Assembly (NCBI GenBank): GCA_033391075.1
Contig: JAWPMV010000001.1
Span: 3,906,001-3,970,000 of the forward strand
From: Bacteroidia bacterium
GTDB taxonomy: Bacteria; Bacteroidota; Bacteroidia; J057
DNA: 64,000 bases
Direction: 5' to 3'
Both the position numbers and the translations under genes were made by a program. Below, piece by piece: positions 1 to 6,570 of the stretch. A model generated the notes under the pieces. That model worked only from the letters and a program-made list of their open reading frames with translations. It was not told where the DNA came from and ran no database searches. Numbering within the stretch: position 1 is the stretch's first letter; each line of letters begins with the position of its first letter.

Positions 1-639
1 TTTTGTCTATTGGGAGGAAGTGGCAGTGGAAAGTCTGTAACCATAAAACTAATTCTGGGTCTGGAGGAACTGGATGAAGGAGAGCTTTTTATAGATGGCA
101 AATTGAGCTGGGGGTTCAAGCCGGAAGACTGGCAGGAATGCCTATCCAATTTTGGAGTAGTCTTTCAGGGCGCAGCTTTGTTTGATTCCCTGAATGTCCT
201 CCGAAATGTGGGCATCAAGCTATTTGAAGAACGCCAACATAGCCCCTCTCAGATAGAAGGACTGGTCGTAGAAGCCCTGGAAGCCGTAAACCTTAGCGGC
301 GACATTCTCCAAAAATATCCCGCTCAACTTTCAGGCGGAATGAAAAAGCGGGTAGCCATTGCCCGAGCCATCCTACACAAACCCAAATATCTGGTATACG
401 ATGAGCCTACCACCGGACTTGATCCCGTGAGCGCAGCTGTGATAGACGAGCTGATTCAAAAGCTTTCAGAGGACAGTGAACGCACTTCTATCATCATTAC
501 CCATGATATGCATACCGTTGAGCAGATAGCCTCTGATGTAGCCATGATTTATGATCGAAAGATTTTATTTCAGGGAAGCCGGGAGGATTTCTTCCATAGT
601 GAGCGCGAGGAAATAAAGGCTTTTTTGAAAAGGAGTTGA
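1..639 (+). CDS. ABC transporter ATP-binding protein, MlaF-like (5' end outside window)
   Basis: ATPase subunit of an ABC transporter, most like MlaF, the cytoplasmic engine of the MlaFEDB/Mce lipid transporter that moves phospholipids between the membranes. All nucleotide-binding motifs are visible: Walker A GGSGSGKS at the very start, the Q-loop in VVFQGAALFDSL, the signature LSGGMKKRVAIARA, Walker B YLVYDEPTTGLDP and the H-loop ITHD. The reading frame is open to base 1, so the N-terminal strand before Walker A lies upstream; the TTG at 10 is inside Walker A and is not a start. The MlaE permease and an MCE protein would be expected next door, but they are not in this window. The match to MlaF over other ABC ATPases rests on the FQGAALFDSL and LSGGMKKRVAIARA segments typical of Mce-linked ATPases. 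The gene ends in a long inverted repeat that it shares with the convergent sufU. Confidence 0.85.
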   Translation, partial: FCLLGGSGSGKSVTIKLILGLEELDEGELFIDGKLSWGFKPEDWQECLSNFGVVFQGAALFDSLNVLRNVGIKLFEERQHSPSQIEGLVVEALEAVNLSGDILQKYPAQLSGGMKKRVAIARAILHKPKYLVYDEPTTGLDPVSAAVIDELIQKLSEDSERTSIIITHDMHTVEQIASDVAMIYDRKILFQGSREDFFHSEREEIKAFLKRS

Positions 640-643
640 AGAA

Positions 644-709
644 GTGTTTTAGTTTGGCAGTCTTGTAGTTAAGAAGTCTTTATCAATACCAACTACAACA
701 CTAAAACAC
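644..709. repeat. Imperfect inverted repeat between convergent genes (family member 1)
   Basis: GTGTTTTAGT at 644-653 pairs with ACTAAAACAC at 700-709, and TTGTAGTT at 663-670 pairs with AACTACAA at 691-698. There is a 9-nt bulge on the left arm and a 20-nt loop. It fills the gap between two convergent stop codons, so it could end transcription from both sides. It shares its GTGTT/TAGTGTT vocabulary with the repeats at 3732-3803, 47524-47588 and 48725-48805. Confidence 0.6.
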
Positions 710-717
710 ATTTCCAT

Positions 718-1143
718 TTAATCTTTCCCCACAAATTCCACCATCTCTTCCCATGCCAAAGTCGCGCATTTCATTCGGCCGGGAAAATCACGGGCAGCTC
801 CGAAGGCTTCAAATTCTTCAGGCAGTTCATCCGTCTTTCCTTCTTCAGTCAAACTCGCTAAATATTCCCTTGCCATTTCCCGAGCCTCTTCCAGGCTTTT
901 TCCTTCCAGGAATTCCACTAAGACAGAAGTAGAAGCCTTTGAAATCGCACATCCGTATCCATGAAAACTCAAATCCTTGATTTTACCATCCTTTAGATCG
1001 AAGTACAAATGAAAACGATCTCCACACAGGGAATTATAGGCATCCAAATGCTGGCCTGCTTCTTCTCTCTTTTCATAGTTCACAGGCTCTTTGCTGTGCT
1101 TGAGAATGACACTTTGGTATAATTCTTTGAGTCTGGGATTCAT
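718..1143 (-). CDS. sufU: SufU-type Fe-S cluster assembly protein
   Basis: NifU/IscU-fold protein of 141 residues that works with SufS in the SUF pathway. It accepts persulfide sulfur from SufS and/or serves as a scaffold. The three conserved cysteines are present: C40 in SLCGD (with D42), C65 in GYGCAISKAS and C126 in MKCATLAW. The extended segment between the second and third cysteine is typical of SufU rather than IscU. Its ATG overlaps the sufS stop by four bases (ATGA), so the two are translationally coupled. The SufBCD scaffold genes are not in this window. In Gram-positive bacteria SufU is a zinc-dependent sulfurtransferase partner of SufS; I infer the same relation here from the pairing. 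Confidence 0.9.
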   Translation of the reverse strand: MNPRLKELYQSVILKHSKEPVNYEKREEAGQHLDAYNSLCGDRFHLYFDLKDGKIKDLSFHGYGCAISKASTSVLVEFLEGKSLEEAREMAREYLASLTEEGKTDELPEEFEAFGAARDFPGRMKCATLAWEEMVEFVGKD

Positions 1144-2348
1144 GAGAAAAAGCGATGAATATTTTTGAGTTCAGCAGCAAGGCGGTCTATTTCTTCTTCC
1201 TGGCTATATATACTAAAAGATGCCCGAGTCGTAGCAGGTATTTCCAATAAATCCATCAAAGGCTGCGTACAATGATGGCCTGCCCGCACAGCTATTTGTT
1301 CAGCTCCTAAAAAAGTAGCTACATCATGCGGATGTACATTCCCCAACATAAAAGAGACTATCCCACTACAATGATCTGATTGTCCGATAATTCTAATCTC
1401 TGGGACCTCCCTCAGCTTATCCAGGGCATAAGCTCGCAGTTCTTTCATTCGTTTATGAATTTCCCCTCGATCAAAAGCAGCCAAATAATCTACTGCATAA
1501 CCTAATCCAATTACACCGGCAATATTCGTAGTGCCAGCTTCAAATTTCTGAGGCGCAGGAGCAAAAGTCGTATCCTCATAACTCACCAGACGAATCATAT
1601 CCCCTCCAAAGCGTACAGGCTGCATTTCTTCCAGATAAGCCGCTTTGCCATATAAAACACCTATACCCGTAGGTCCAAACATCTTATGTCCGGAGAACGC
1701 CAGAAAATCACAATCCAAAGCTTTTACATCTACCGGCACATGGGCAATACTCTGAGCGCCATCAAGAAGAACGGGAATATCATACTTATGCGCTTCGCTT
1801 ATCATTTCCTCTACCGGATTGATACTTCCCAGGCTATTGGAGATATGCACCACCGCCAGCATTTTCACCCGATCGCTTAGCATTCCCTGAAAAGTCTTAA
1901 TATCAATTTCTCCTTTTGCGTTTAGGGGAATGATGCGAAGCTTTGCACCTCTCCATTTGCAGACCATTTGCCAGGGAATAAGGTTGGCATGATGCTCCAT
2001 AGCGGAGATCAATACTTCATCACCGGGATTGAGTCTTTGAGCTAAAAATCCATGCGCGACCAGGTTGATGCTATCCGTAGTGCCACTTGTGTACACGATT
2101 TCTTTTTCCGAATCCGCCCCAATCAGGGAAGCGACTTTTTGCCTAACGGCCTCATATTTGGCACTAGTTTGAGCTGCCAAATCATATATGCCTCTATGGA
2201 TATTAGAATTCTCAGATCGATAGAAGTTGGTAATCCCGGCAATAACGGACTCAGGTTTATGGCTGGTAGCCGCACTATCCAGATACACCAGCTCGGGATG
2301 CTGGCTAAAAATCGGAAAGTCTCCTCGAATATCTGTAACGGACCGCAT
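1140..2348 (-). CDS. sufS: Cysteine desulfurase SufS
   Basis: PLP-dependent group II cysteine desulfurase of 402 residues. It removes sulfur from L-cysteine as an enzyme-bound persulfide for Fe-S cluster assembly. The PLP lysine is K222 in SGHKMFGPTG. The catalytic cysteine is C360 in RAGHHCTQPLM, on the short loop typical of SufS. Other cofactor contacts are the MEHHAN histidines (119-120) and D196 in LLDGAQS. The length is normal for the family. The ATG at 2348 fits the SufS N-terminus, with FPIF and YLDSAATSHKP following at the usual distance. It is the first gene of the sufS-sufU unit and is divergent from moeA across 180 bp that contain paired TAAATTTG elements. Confidence 0.95.
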   Translation of the reverse strand: MRSVTDIRGDFPIFSQHPELVYLDSAATSHKPESVIAGITNFYRSENSNIHRGIYDLAAQTSAKYEAVRQKVASLIGADSEKEIVYTSGTTDSINLVAHGFLAQRLNPGDEVLISAMEHHANLIPWQMVCKWRGAKLRIIPLNAKGEIDIKTFQGMLSDRVKMLAVVHISNSLGSINPVEEMISEAHKYDIPVLLDGAQSIAHVPVDVKALDCDFLAFSGHKMFGPTGIGVLYGKAAYLEEMQPVRFGGDMIRLVSYEDTTFAPAPQKFEAGTTNIAGVIGLGYAVDYLAAFDRGEIHKRMKELRAYALDKLREVPEIRIIGQSDHCSGIVSFMLGNVHPHDVATFLGAEQIAVRAGHHCTQPLMDLLEIPATTRASFSIYSQEEEIDRLAAELKNIHRFFS

Positions 2349-2391
2349 ATATAACTCTGAGCTGGAAATAGAATAAATGCTGAACAGCTAA

Positions 2392-2421
2392 CAAATTTAG
2401 GAAAGATAAGTTTTAAATTTG
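2392..2421. promoter_or_regulatory. Divergent TAAATTTG elements between sufS and moeA
   Basis: TAAATTTG lies on the plus strand at 2414-2421, and its exact reverse complement lies at 2392-2399. Each fits the Bacteroidota -7 consensus TAnnTTTG and points towards one of the two divergent genes. I found no clear -33 TTTG at the proper distance for either, so they could instead be the two halves of an operator with a 14-bp spacer. Confidence 0.35.
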
Positions 2422-2528
2422 CCCGCTATAAGACTCATGAAGATAATTGACAATAATGAATCCATCTGCCATCCCGGACATCTGATAGATTCCCGAATGA
2501 CAAGATGTATTTCTTAGTAAGACGAAAT

Positions 2529-3725
2529 ATGATAGCTGTAGAAGAAGCCCTCCGATTAATCTCCGAAAATACCTTCGACTTTGGAACCGAAGAAGTTCAT
2601 CTCGATAATAGTTTGGGAAGAATCCTCCGAGAAGATTTTTATGCCGATAGGGATTTCCCTCCCTATAATCGGGTAACCATGGATGGAATAGCCATTGCCC
2701 ATGCAAGCTTTGCTTCCGGACAAAGGAATTTCAACATAGAAGGCGTAGCGGCGGCAGGCTCTCCCCAGCAAAGACTTTCTGATCCAACCAACTGTCTGGA
2801 AGTAATGACAGGAGCCATATTACCTGCGGGCTGCGATACTGTGATCCGATATGAGGATTTAGCGGAAGGTGATGGGCAAGTGAGGATTCAATTGGATAGC
2901 ATGATCCATGGTCAGAATGTTCACAATAAAGGAGAAGATAGGGCTCAGGGTTCCGTCATTGTTAAAAAAGGGAAGAAAATATCTTCTGCAGAAATTGGAG
3001 TTGGAGCAACGATAGGGAAAGTGCAGGTCAAGGTGAGTTCTTTGCCCAAGACTCTGATCATCTCAACCGGCGACGAACTGGTGGAAATTCAGGAAAGTCC
3101 CCTCCCCCATCAAATTCGGCGGAGCAATATTCATCGACTCAAGTCCACCCTCAGGAATTACGGCATAGAAGCAGATAGTCATCATTTTGATGATGATTTC
3201 GAAGAGATCAAAAACAAACTTCAGCGTATGATTGAGGAGTATGACGTAATTCTCTTAAGTGGTGGAGTGAGTAAAGGAAAATTTGACTATCTGCCCGAAG
3301 CTTTGGAAGCCGTTGGCGTTCAAAAGCTGTATCATAAGATTCAGCAAAGACCAGGGAAACCAATGTGGTTTGGAAGAGCGCCCAAGGATACCTTTGTATT
3401 TGCGTTACCCGGAAATCCCGTTTCTTCTTTCCTCTGTATGCATCGATATTTTCTCACTTGGCTTAGAGAGTCTTTGCAATTGCAGGCAGCGGATATCCCC
3501 CAGGCAGCCTTAGCTGCTCCCATCCATTTCAAACCCAATCTCACCTATTTTGCACAGGTAAAACTATCTTATACGCCAGAAGGGAAGGTACTCGCCCATC
3601 CAGTAGAAGGTAATGGCTCTGGCGATCTGGCAAATCTGGTCGATGCAGATGCATTCATTCAGCTTCCACAAGGAAAGGATGTGTATGAAGCCGGAGAGGT
3701 GTATGCTTTGTTGTTTTATAGGTGA
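2529..3725 (+). CDS. moeA: Molybdopterin molybdenumtransferase MoeA
   Basis: Inserts molybdenum into adenylylated molybdopterin in the cytoplasm, the last step of basic molybdenum cofactor synthesis. Family motifs run in order (numbering from 2529): PPYNRVTMDG (about 44-53), EVMTGAILPAGCDTV (from about 91), STGDELVE (about 179-186), SGGVSKGKFD (about 244-253) and LPGNPVSS (about 293-300). The C-terminal domain IV is complete, giving 398 residues, normal for MoeA. The frame is open from 2505, but the ATG at 2529 (MIAVEEALRLI) matches the usual MoeA start MISVEEAL better, so I chose it. Neither start has a strong Shine-Dalgarno sequence. No other mo genes are visible. The neighbouring SufS could supply sulfur for molybdopterin, but that link is only positional. 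Confidence 0.93.
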   Translation: MIAVEEALRLISENTFDFGTEEVHLDNSLGRILREDFYADRDFPPYNRVTMDGIAIAHASFASGQRNFNIEGVAAAGSPQQRLSDPTNCLEVMTGAILPAGCDTVIRYEDLAEGDGQVRIQLDSMIHGQNVHNKGEDRAQGSVIVKKGKKISSAEIGVGATIGKVQVKVSSLPKTLIISTGDELVEIQESPLPHQIRRSNIHRLKSTLRNYGIEADSHHFDDDFEEIKNKLQRMIEEYDVILLSGGVSKGKFDYLPEALEAVGVQKLYHKIQQRPGKPMWFGRAPKDTFVFALPGNPVSSFLCMHRYFLTWLRESLQLQAADIPQAALAAPIHFKPNLTYFAQVKLSYTPEGKVLAHPVEGNGSGDLANLVDADAFIQLPQGKDVYEAGEVYALLFYR

Positions 3726-3731
3726 TAAAAC

Positions 3732-3803
3732 GTGTTCTAGTGTTCAGGTGTTCTCGCATTCCATTTAACACTAGAATACCAGAACACCTGCGCACAAAAA
3801 CAC
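3732..3803. repeat. Long imperfect inverted repeat downstream of moeA (family member 2)
   Basis: The core CAGGTGTTCT at 3745-3754 pairs perfectly with AGAACACCTG at 3781-3790. Outer GTGTT (3732-3736) pairs with AACAC (3799-3803), and inner ATTC (3758-3761) pairs with GAAT (3774-3777), with a 12-nt loop. It sits between the convergent moeA and SRPBCC genes, so it is probably a bidirectional terminator-like element. It also contains TGCGCACA just outside the core; the closely related repeat at 47524-47588 is followed by the same word. Confidence 0.6.
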
Positions 3804-3804
3804 T

Positions 3805-4335
3805 TTATTTCCCCCTCTCTATCTCCTCAGCTTCTTTCTTCAAATCGGCCGCAAACTGTTCGAAGGAGGCGTCGAAAGGAGGAATGCTTCCTGCTGCCAT
3901 GGGGAACATCAAGCCACCGATTTTTTCACGCATTTCAAATATGCATCCGTCGGCAGTCTTCCTAAGGGTATACTTCCGCACGCCCTTAAAAAAGGGAGCC
4001 GCTCCATCAGACCAAAGCATTTTCTGTTCGGGAATCATTTCTTTCACCTTGAGTTTGAAGGTTCTCTTTTCATCGACCACAGACTTGAGCTTGATTTTGT
4101 TTCCCTCTTCTATATCGCCTTCAAAAAAGGTGATGGTGGAGTTCCAGCGTGTGATATCAGAACCATTGGTGAGGAGGGACCAAACTATGGCCGGATCAGC
4201 TTTGATCTCAATAGACACCGCAGTTTCCCTGCTAAAGGTTTTTTTTAGGGTACTTGCTTTCCCGTTTTGTGCTTGTGTGAAAGATGGATTTGCCATAATT
4301 GTCAGGATTAGAAAAAATACTTGAAAGTTCTTCAT
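3805..4335 (-). CDS. Exported SRPBCC-family protein
   Basis: Protein of 176 residues with an N-terminal signal peptide (MKNFQVFFLILTIMANPSFTQAQ, given here only as a hydrophobic stretch ending in QAQ). It is followed by a START/SRPBCC helix-grip domain. Supporting features are ETAVSIEIKADPAIVWSLL (the usual first strand and helix of polyketide-cyclase/AHSA1-like proteins), DITRWNSTITFFEGDIEEG, then alternating strands and a long C-terminal helix (FEQFAADLKKEAEEIE). These folds bind hydrophobic ligands in a central cavity; the ligand here is unknown. Export is unusual, since most SRPBCC proteins are cytoplasmic. It lies 49 bp behind the cysteine-bearing sigma factor on the same strand and is probably co-transcribed with it. 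An open antisense frame of 200 codons over this gene is a shadow. Confidence 0.75.
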   Translation of the reverse strand: MKNFQVFFLILTIMANPSFTQAQNGKASTLKKTFSRETAVSIEIKADPAIVWSLLTNGSDITRWNSTITFFEGDIEEGNKIKLKSVVDEKRTFKLKVKEMIPEQKMLWSDGAAPFFKGVRKYTLRKTADGCIFEMREKIGGLMFPMAAGSIPPFDASFEQFAADLKKEAEEIERGK

Positions 4336-4384
4336 TGTTTAATTTTTCCTCTTTGACGTCTGAGGAAAAAGAAATGATAGGATT

Positions 4385-5185
4385 TCAATCACTTTTTTCT
4401 AATAAATTTTCCATGACCTTTCTATTGTGCTCTAAATGATGGAGTTGCAGTTCGGCCGCATCAGAGGTAAAGGGGTCAATTCCCTGTACGATCTGCATGC
4501 GAAGGTCGAATAATTCGTCTTTTGTTTTCTTTTGTGCCTCTTTGTACATCTTAATCTTTACCAGTTCCTCCTGGCTATTTTGTTTGGGATTAAAGATGCC
4601 ATTGAGCTCGGTACATTGATGACAGATGCCTTCCTGATTTATCAGGGAGCAGCGACGATCAAAAATCTCGAGCATTTTGGTACGTGCCTGATGTAAATGG
4701 TATTTGACAAGGGCATCAGTCCTATCCATGATCTGGGCAATCTCTTTCACCGTGAAGTTGTAAACTTCCTTTAGCAATAAACAAATCTGCTGTTCCAACA
4801 TCAGCGACTTCCCTATGCAGGTAAAACAGAAGGTAATATGCTCCTTGATTTCAAATTGCCCTTGGGGAGAGGTCATCCGGATATTCATGGCCTCCTGAAA
4901 GAACTCCCGATTGGACATGGCAGCTTCTTTGCAGATATCTCCTACATTTTCCGGCCATCTTTTCTTAGCTCGAAGAAGATCGCGGGCCAAATTAGAAGCT
5001 ATGCTAAATATCCAGGTTTTCATGGAAGAGTCTCCCCGAAAACTATCAATCTTTTCAGAAGCCTTTATAAAAGTATCCTGAAGAATATCCTCCGAATCCT
5101 GCACAGAAGCAGTCATTCGGAGGAGGTATGATTTGAGTTGACCTTTACTTTCTTCGAAAGTGGTAGTCAGTTCCTGAATTTTCAT
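4385..5185 (-). CDS. ECF-type sigma-70 factor with CxxC motifs and a C-terminal extension
   Basis: RNA polymerase sigma factor of 266 residues, longer than the usual 160-200 of ECF factors. Region 2 covers about 14-75 (YLLRMTASVQDSEDILQDTF, then FRGDSSMKTWIFSIASNLARD). Region 4 covers about 130-175 (LLLKEVYNFTVKEIAQIMD, LVKYHLHQARTKM). Between them, and just after region 4, are two CxxC motifs: C120/C123 in FCFTC and C188/C191 in GICHQC. Further cysteines are C85, C135 and C179. A charged helical tail of about 70 residues follows. No anti-sigma gene is adjacent. The cysteines suggest metal or redox control built into the sigma factor itself, as known for CorE-type ECF factors, but homology to CorE is not shown. 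The SRPBCC gene immediately downstream is the likely first target or partner. Confidence 0.82.
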   Translation of the reverse strand: MKIQELTTTFEESKGQLKSYLLRMTASVQDSEDILQDTFIKASEKIDSFRGDSSMKTWIFSIASNLARDLLRAKKRWPENVGDICKEAAMSNREFFQEAMNIRMTSPQGQFEIKEHITFCFTCIGKSLMLEQQICLLLKEVYNFTVKEIAQIMDRTDALVKYHLHQARTKMLEIFDRRCSLINQEGICHQCTELNGIFNPKQNSQEELVKIKMYKEAQKKTKDELFDLRMQIVQGIDPFTSDAAELQLHHLEHNRKVMENLLEKSD

Positions 5186-5208
5186 GATCGATTTGAAAAG
5201 ATTCTTCT

Positions 5209-6480
5209 CTATTCAAGGATTGCCTGATAAACCAGCGAATGGAATTCTCTTTGGTGATTGAGATGCGCATAAGGCATCAACTGTATCATCTGAATGATGA
5301 TGAGATCTTCTTTAGGATCGATGCGGAAATAGGTTCCGGCTGCACCTCCCCATCCATAAGTTCCCTTAGAACCCAGATTATTGGTGGCAGCCAGGTTTTT
5401 GGTAACTGAGAATCCCAGTCCAAAACCAAAGGCATCGGTTGGATGAACCACCGGTCCACCGGCATGTTCTATTCCTTCCGTATGTACCTGAGTCATTAAT
5501 TCAATACTTTTAGGACTTAAAAGTCTCTTTCCATTCAATTCTCCCCCATTTAACAACATCTGGCAGAATTTGAAATAATCTTCAGAAGTTGAGAGTAGGC
5601 CACCCCCACCGCTAAACATTGTAACTGTTTTGGCGAAGCGACTTTTGGAAGGATGATCCTGTACATCAATACCACCCATCATTTTGGGTTTGTAACAGGT
5701 TGTAAAACGATCCACTTTTTCCTGTGGAACTTCAAAGAAGGTATCATCCATTCCCAGAGGGGAAAAGACATGTTCTTTCAGGTAAACATCAAAAGATTGG
5801 CCGGAAGCTACCTCTACAATGATCCCTAAAATATCTGTTGAGATTCCATATCTCCAGCCTGTTCCGGGTTGAAAGTACAAAGGCATAGTTGCCACCTTAT
5901 CCGCAAATCCCATCATGGATTGTTCAAACCAGAATCCAGTAGCACGATACATTGAATCTACATAGGTTCCCTTTCCCCAGCCATATCCTAAACCGGAAGT
6001 ATGGGTAAGCAGATCCACAATTCTCATAGGTTTCTTTACAGCCTCCGTTTCGCCACTTTTGTCATCCTTTACCACTGCTTTCATTTTCTTAAAGGAAGGG
6101 ATGTATTTATGAACCGGATCATCCAGCTGCAGTTTTCCTTCTTCATAAAGCATCATGATCGCGACAGAAGTAATCGGTTTACTCATAGAATATATCCGAA
6201 AAATGGAGGATTCATCCATTTTCTTCCCACTCTCCTTATCAGCAAAACCCATAGATTCAAAATGAATGATCTTGCCTTTTCGGGCTACGAGGGTTTGCAT
6301 ACCTGCAAACTTATTTTCGTCCAGGTAAGATTGGAAATGGCTACCGATCCGGCCTAGCCTTTCCGCAGACATGCCCACTTCTTCGGGGCTACTCATATAG
6401 CTGTCTTGCGCCTGCCCGGTGGCTAGCACAAACAAAAAGACAATACAGAGGGAACTGAAATATTTCAGGTAGGTATTCAT
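5209..6480 (-). CDS. Serine hydrolase, beta-lactamase/class C penicillin-binding-protein fold
   Basis: Exported protein of 423 residues: a signal peptide (hydrophobic residues 8-20, QAQ at about 23-25) and then a Beta-lactamase (PF00144) domain. The active-site S98-x-x-K101 is in IYSMSKP. The second motif is Y211 in WRYGIS, so it is YxS rather than the YxN of true class C lactamases. DLLTHTSGLGYGWG (about 156-168) and GWGGAAGTYF near the C-terminus are also family-typical. Such proteins act as esterases, D-amino-acid peptidases or transpeptidase-like hydrolases in the periplasm; substrate cannot be read from sequence. It starts 90 bp after the TPR lipoprotein stop and is separated from it by a strong hairpin, so it probably has its own promoter. 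Confidence 0.85.
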   Translation of the reverse strand: MNTYLKYFSSLCIVFLFVLATGQAQDSYMSSPEEVGMSAERLGRIGSHFQSYLDENKFAGMQTLVARKGKIIHFESMGFADKESGKKMDESSIFRIYSMSKPITSVAIMMLYEEGKLQLDDPVHKYIPSFKKMKAVVKDDKSGETEAVKKPMRIVDLLTHTSGLGYGWGKGTYVDSMYRATGFWFEQSMMGFADKVATMPLYFQPGTGWRYGISTDILGIIVEVASGQSFDVYLKEHVFSPLGMDDTFFEVPQEKVDRFTTCYKPKMMGGIDVQDHPSKSRFAKTVTMFSGGGGLLSTSEDYFKFCQMLLNGGELNGKRLLSPKSIELMTQVHTEGIEHAGGPVVHPTDAFGFGLGFSVTKNLAATNNLGSKGTYGWGGAAGTYFRIDPKEDLIIIQMIQLMPYAHLNHQREFHSLVYQAILE

Positions 6481-6542
6481 AAGTAGTTTTTAAAGGCCTA
6501 AATCGTAATTAAGATAGGCAGGAATTCAGGAGAATGAAAATA

Positions 6543-6564
6543 GGGCAGCCTAAATCAGCTGCCC
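6543..6564 (-). terminator. Rho-independent terminator of the TPR lipoprotein gene
   Basis: GGGCAGC at 6543-6549 pairs perfectly with GCTGCCC at 6558-6564 around an 8-nt loop. On the minus strand it lies just past the stop of the TPR gene and is followed by the T-rich TATTTTCATT. It separates that gene from the serine hydrolase gene. Confidence 0.65.
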
Positions 6565-6570
6565 ATTGTA

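Noticed and set aside
3722-4324. Open plus-strand frame of 200 codons over the SRPBCC gene
   Set aside because: Antisense shadow. The minus strand encodes a signal peptide and SRPBCC domain, while this frame shows no family features.
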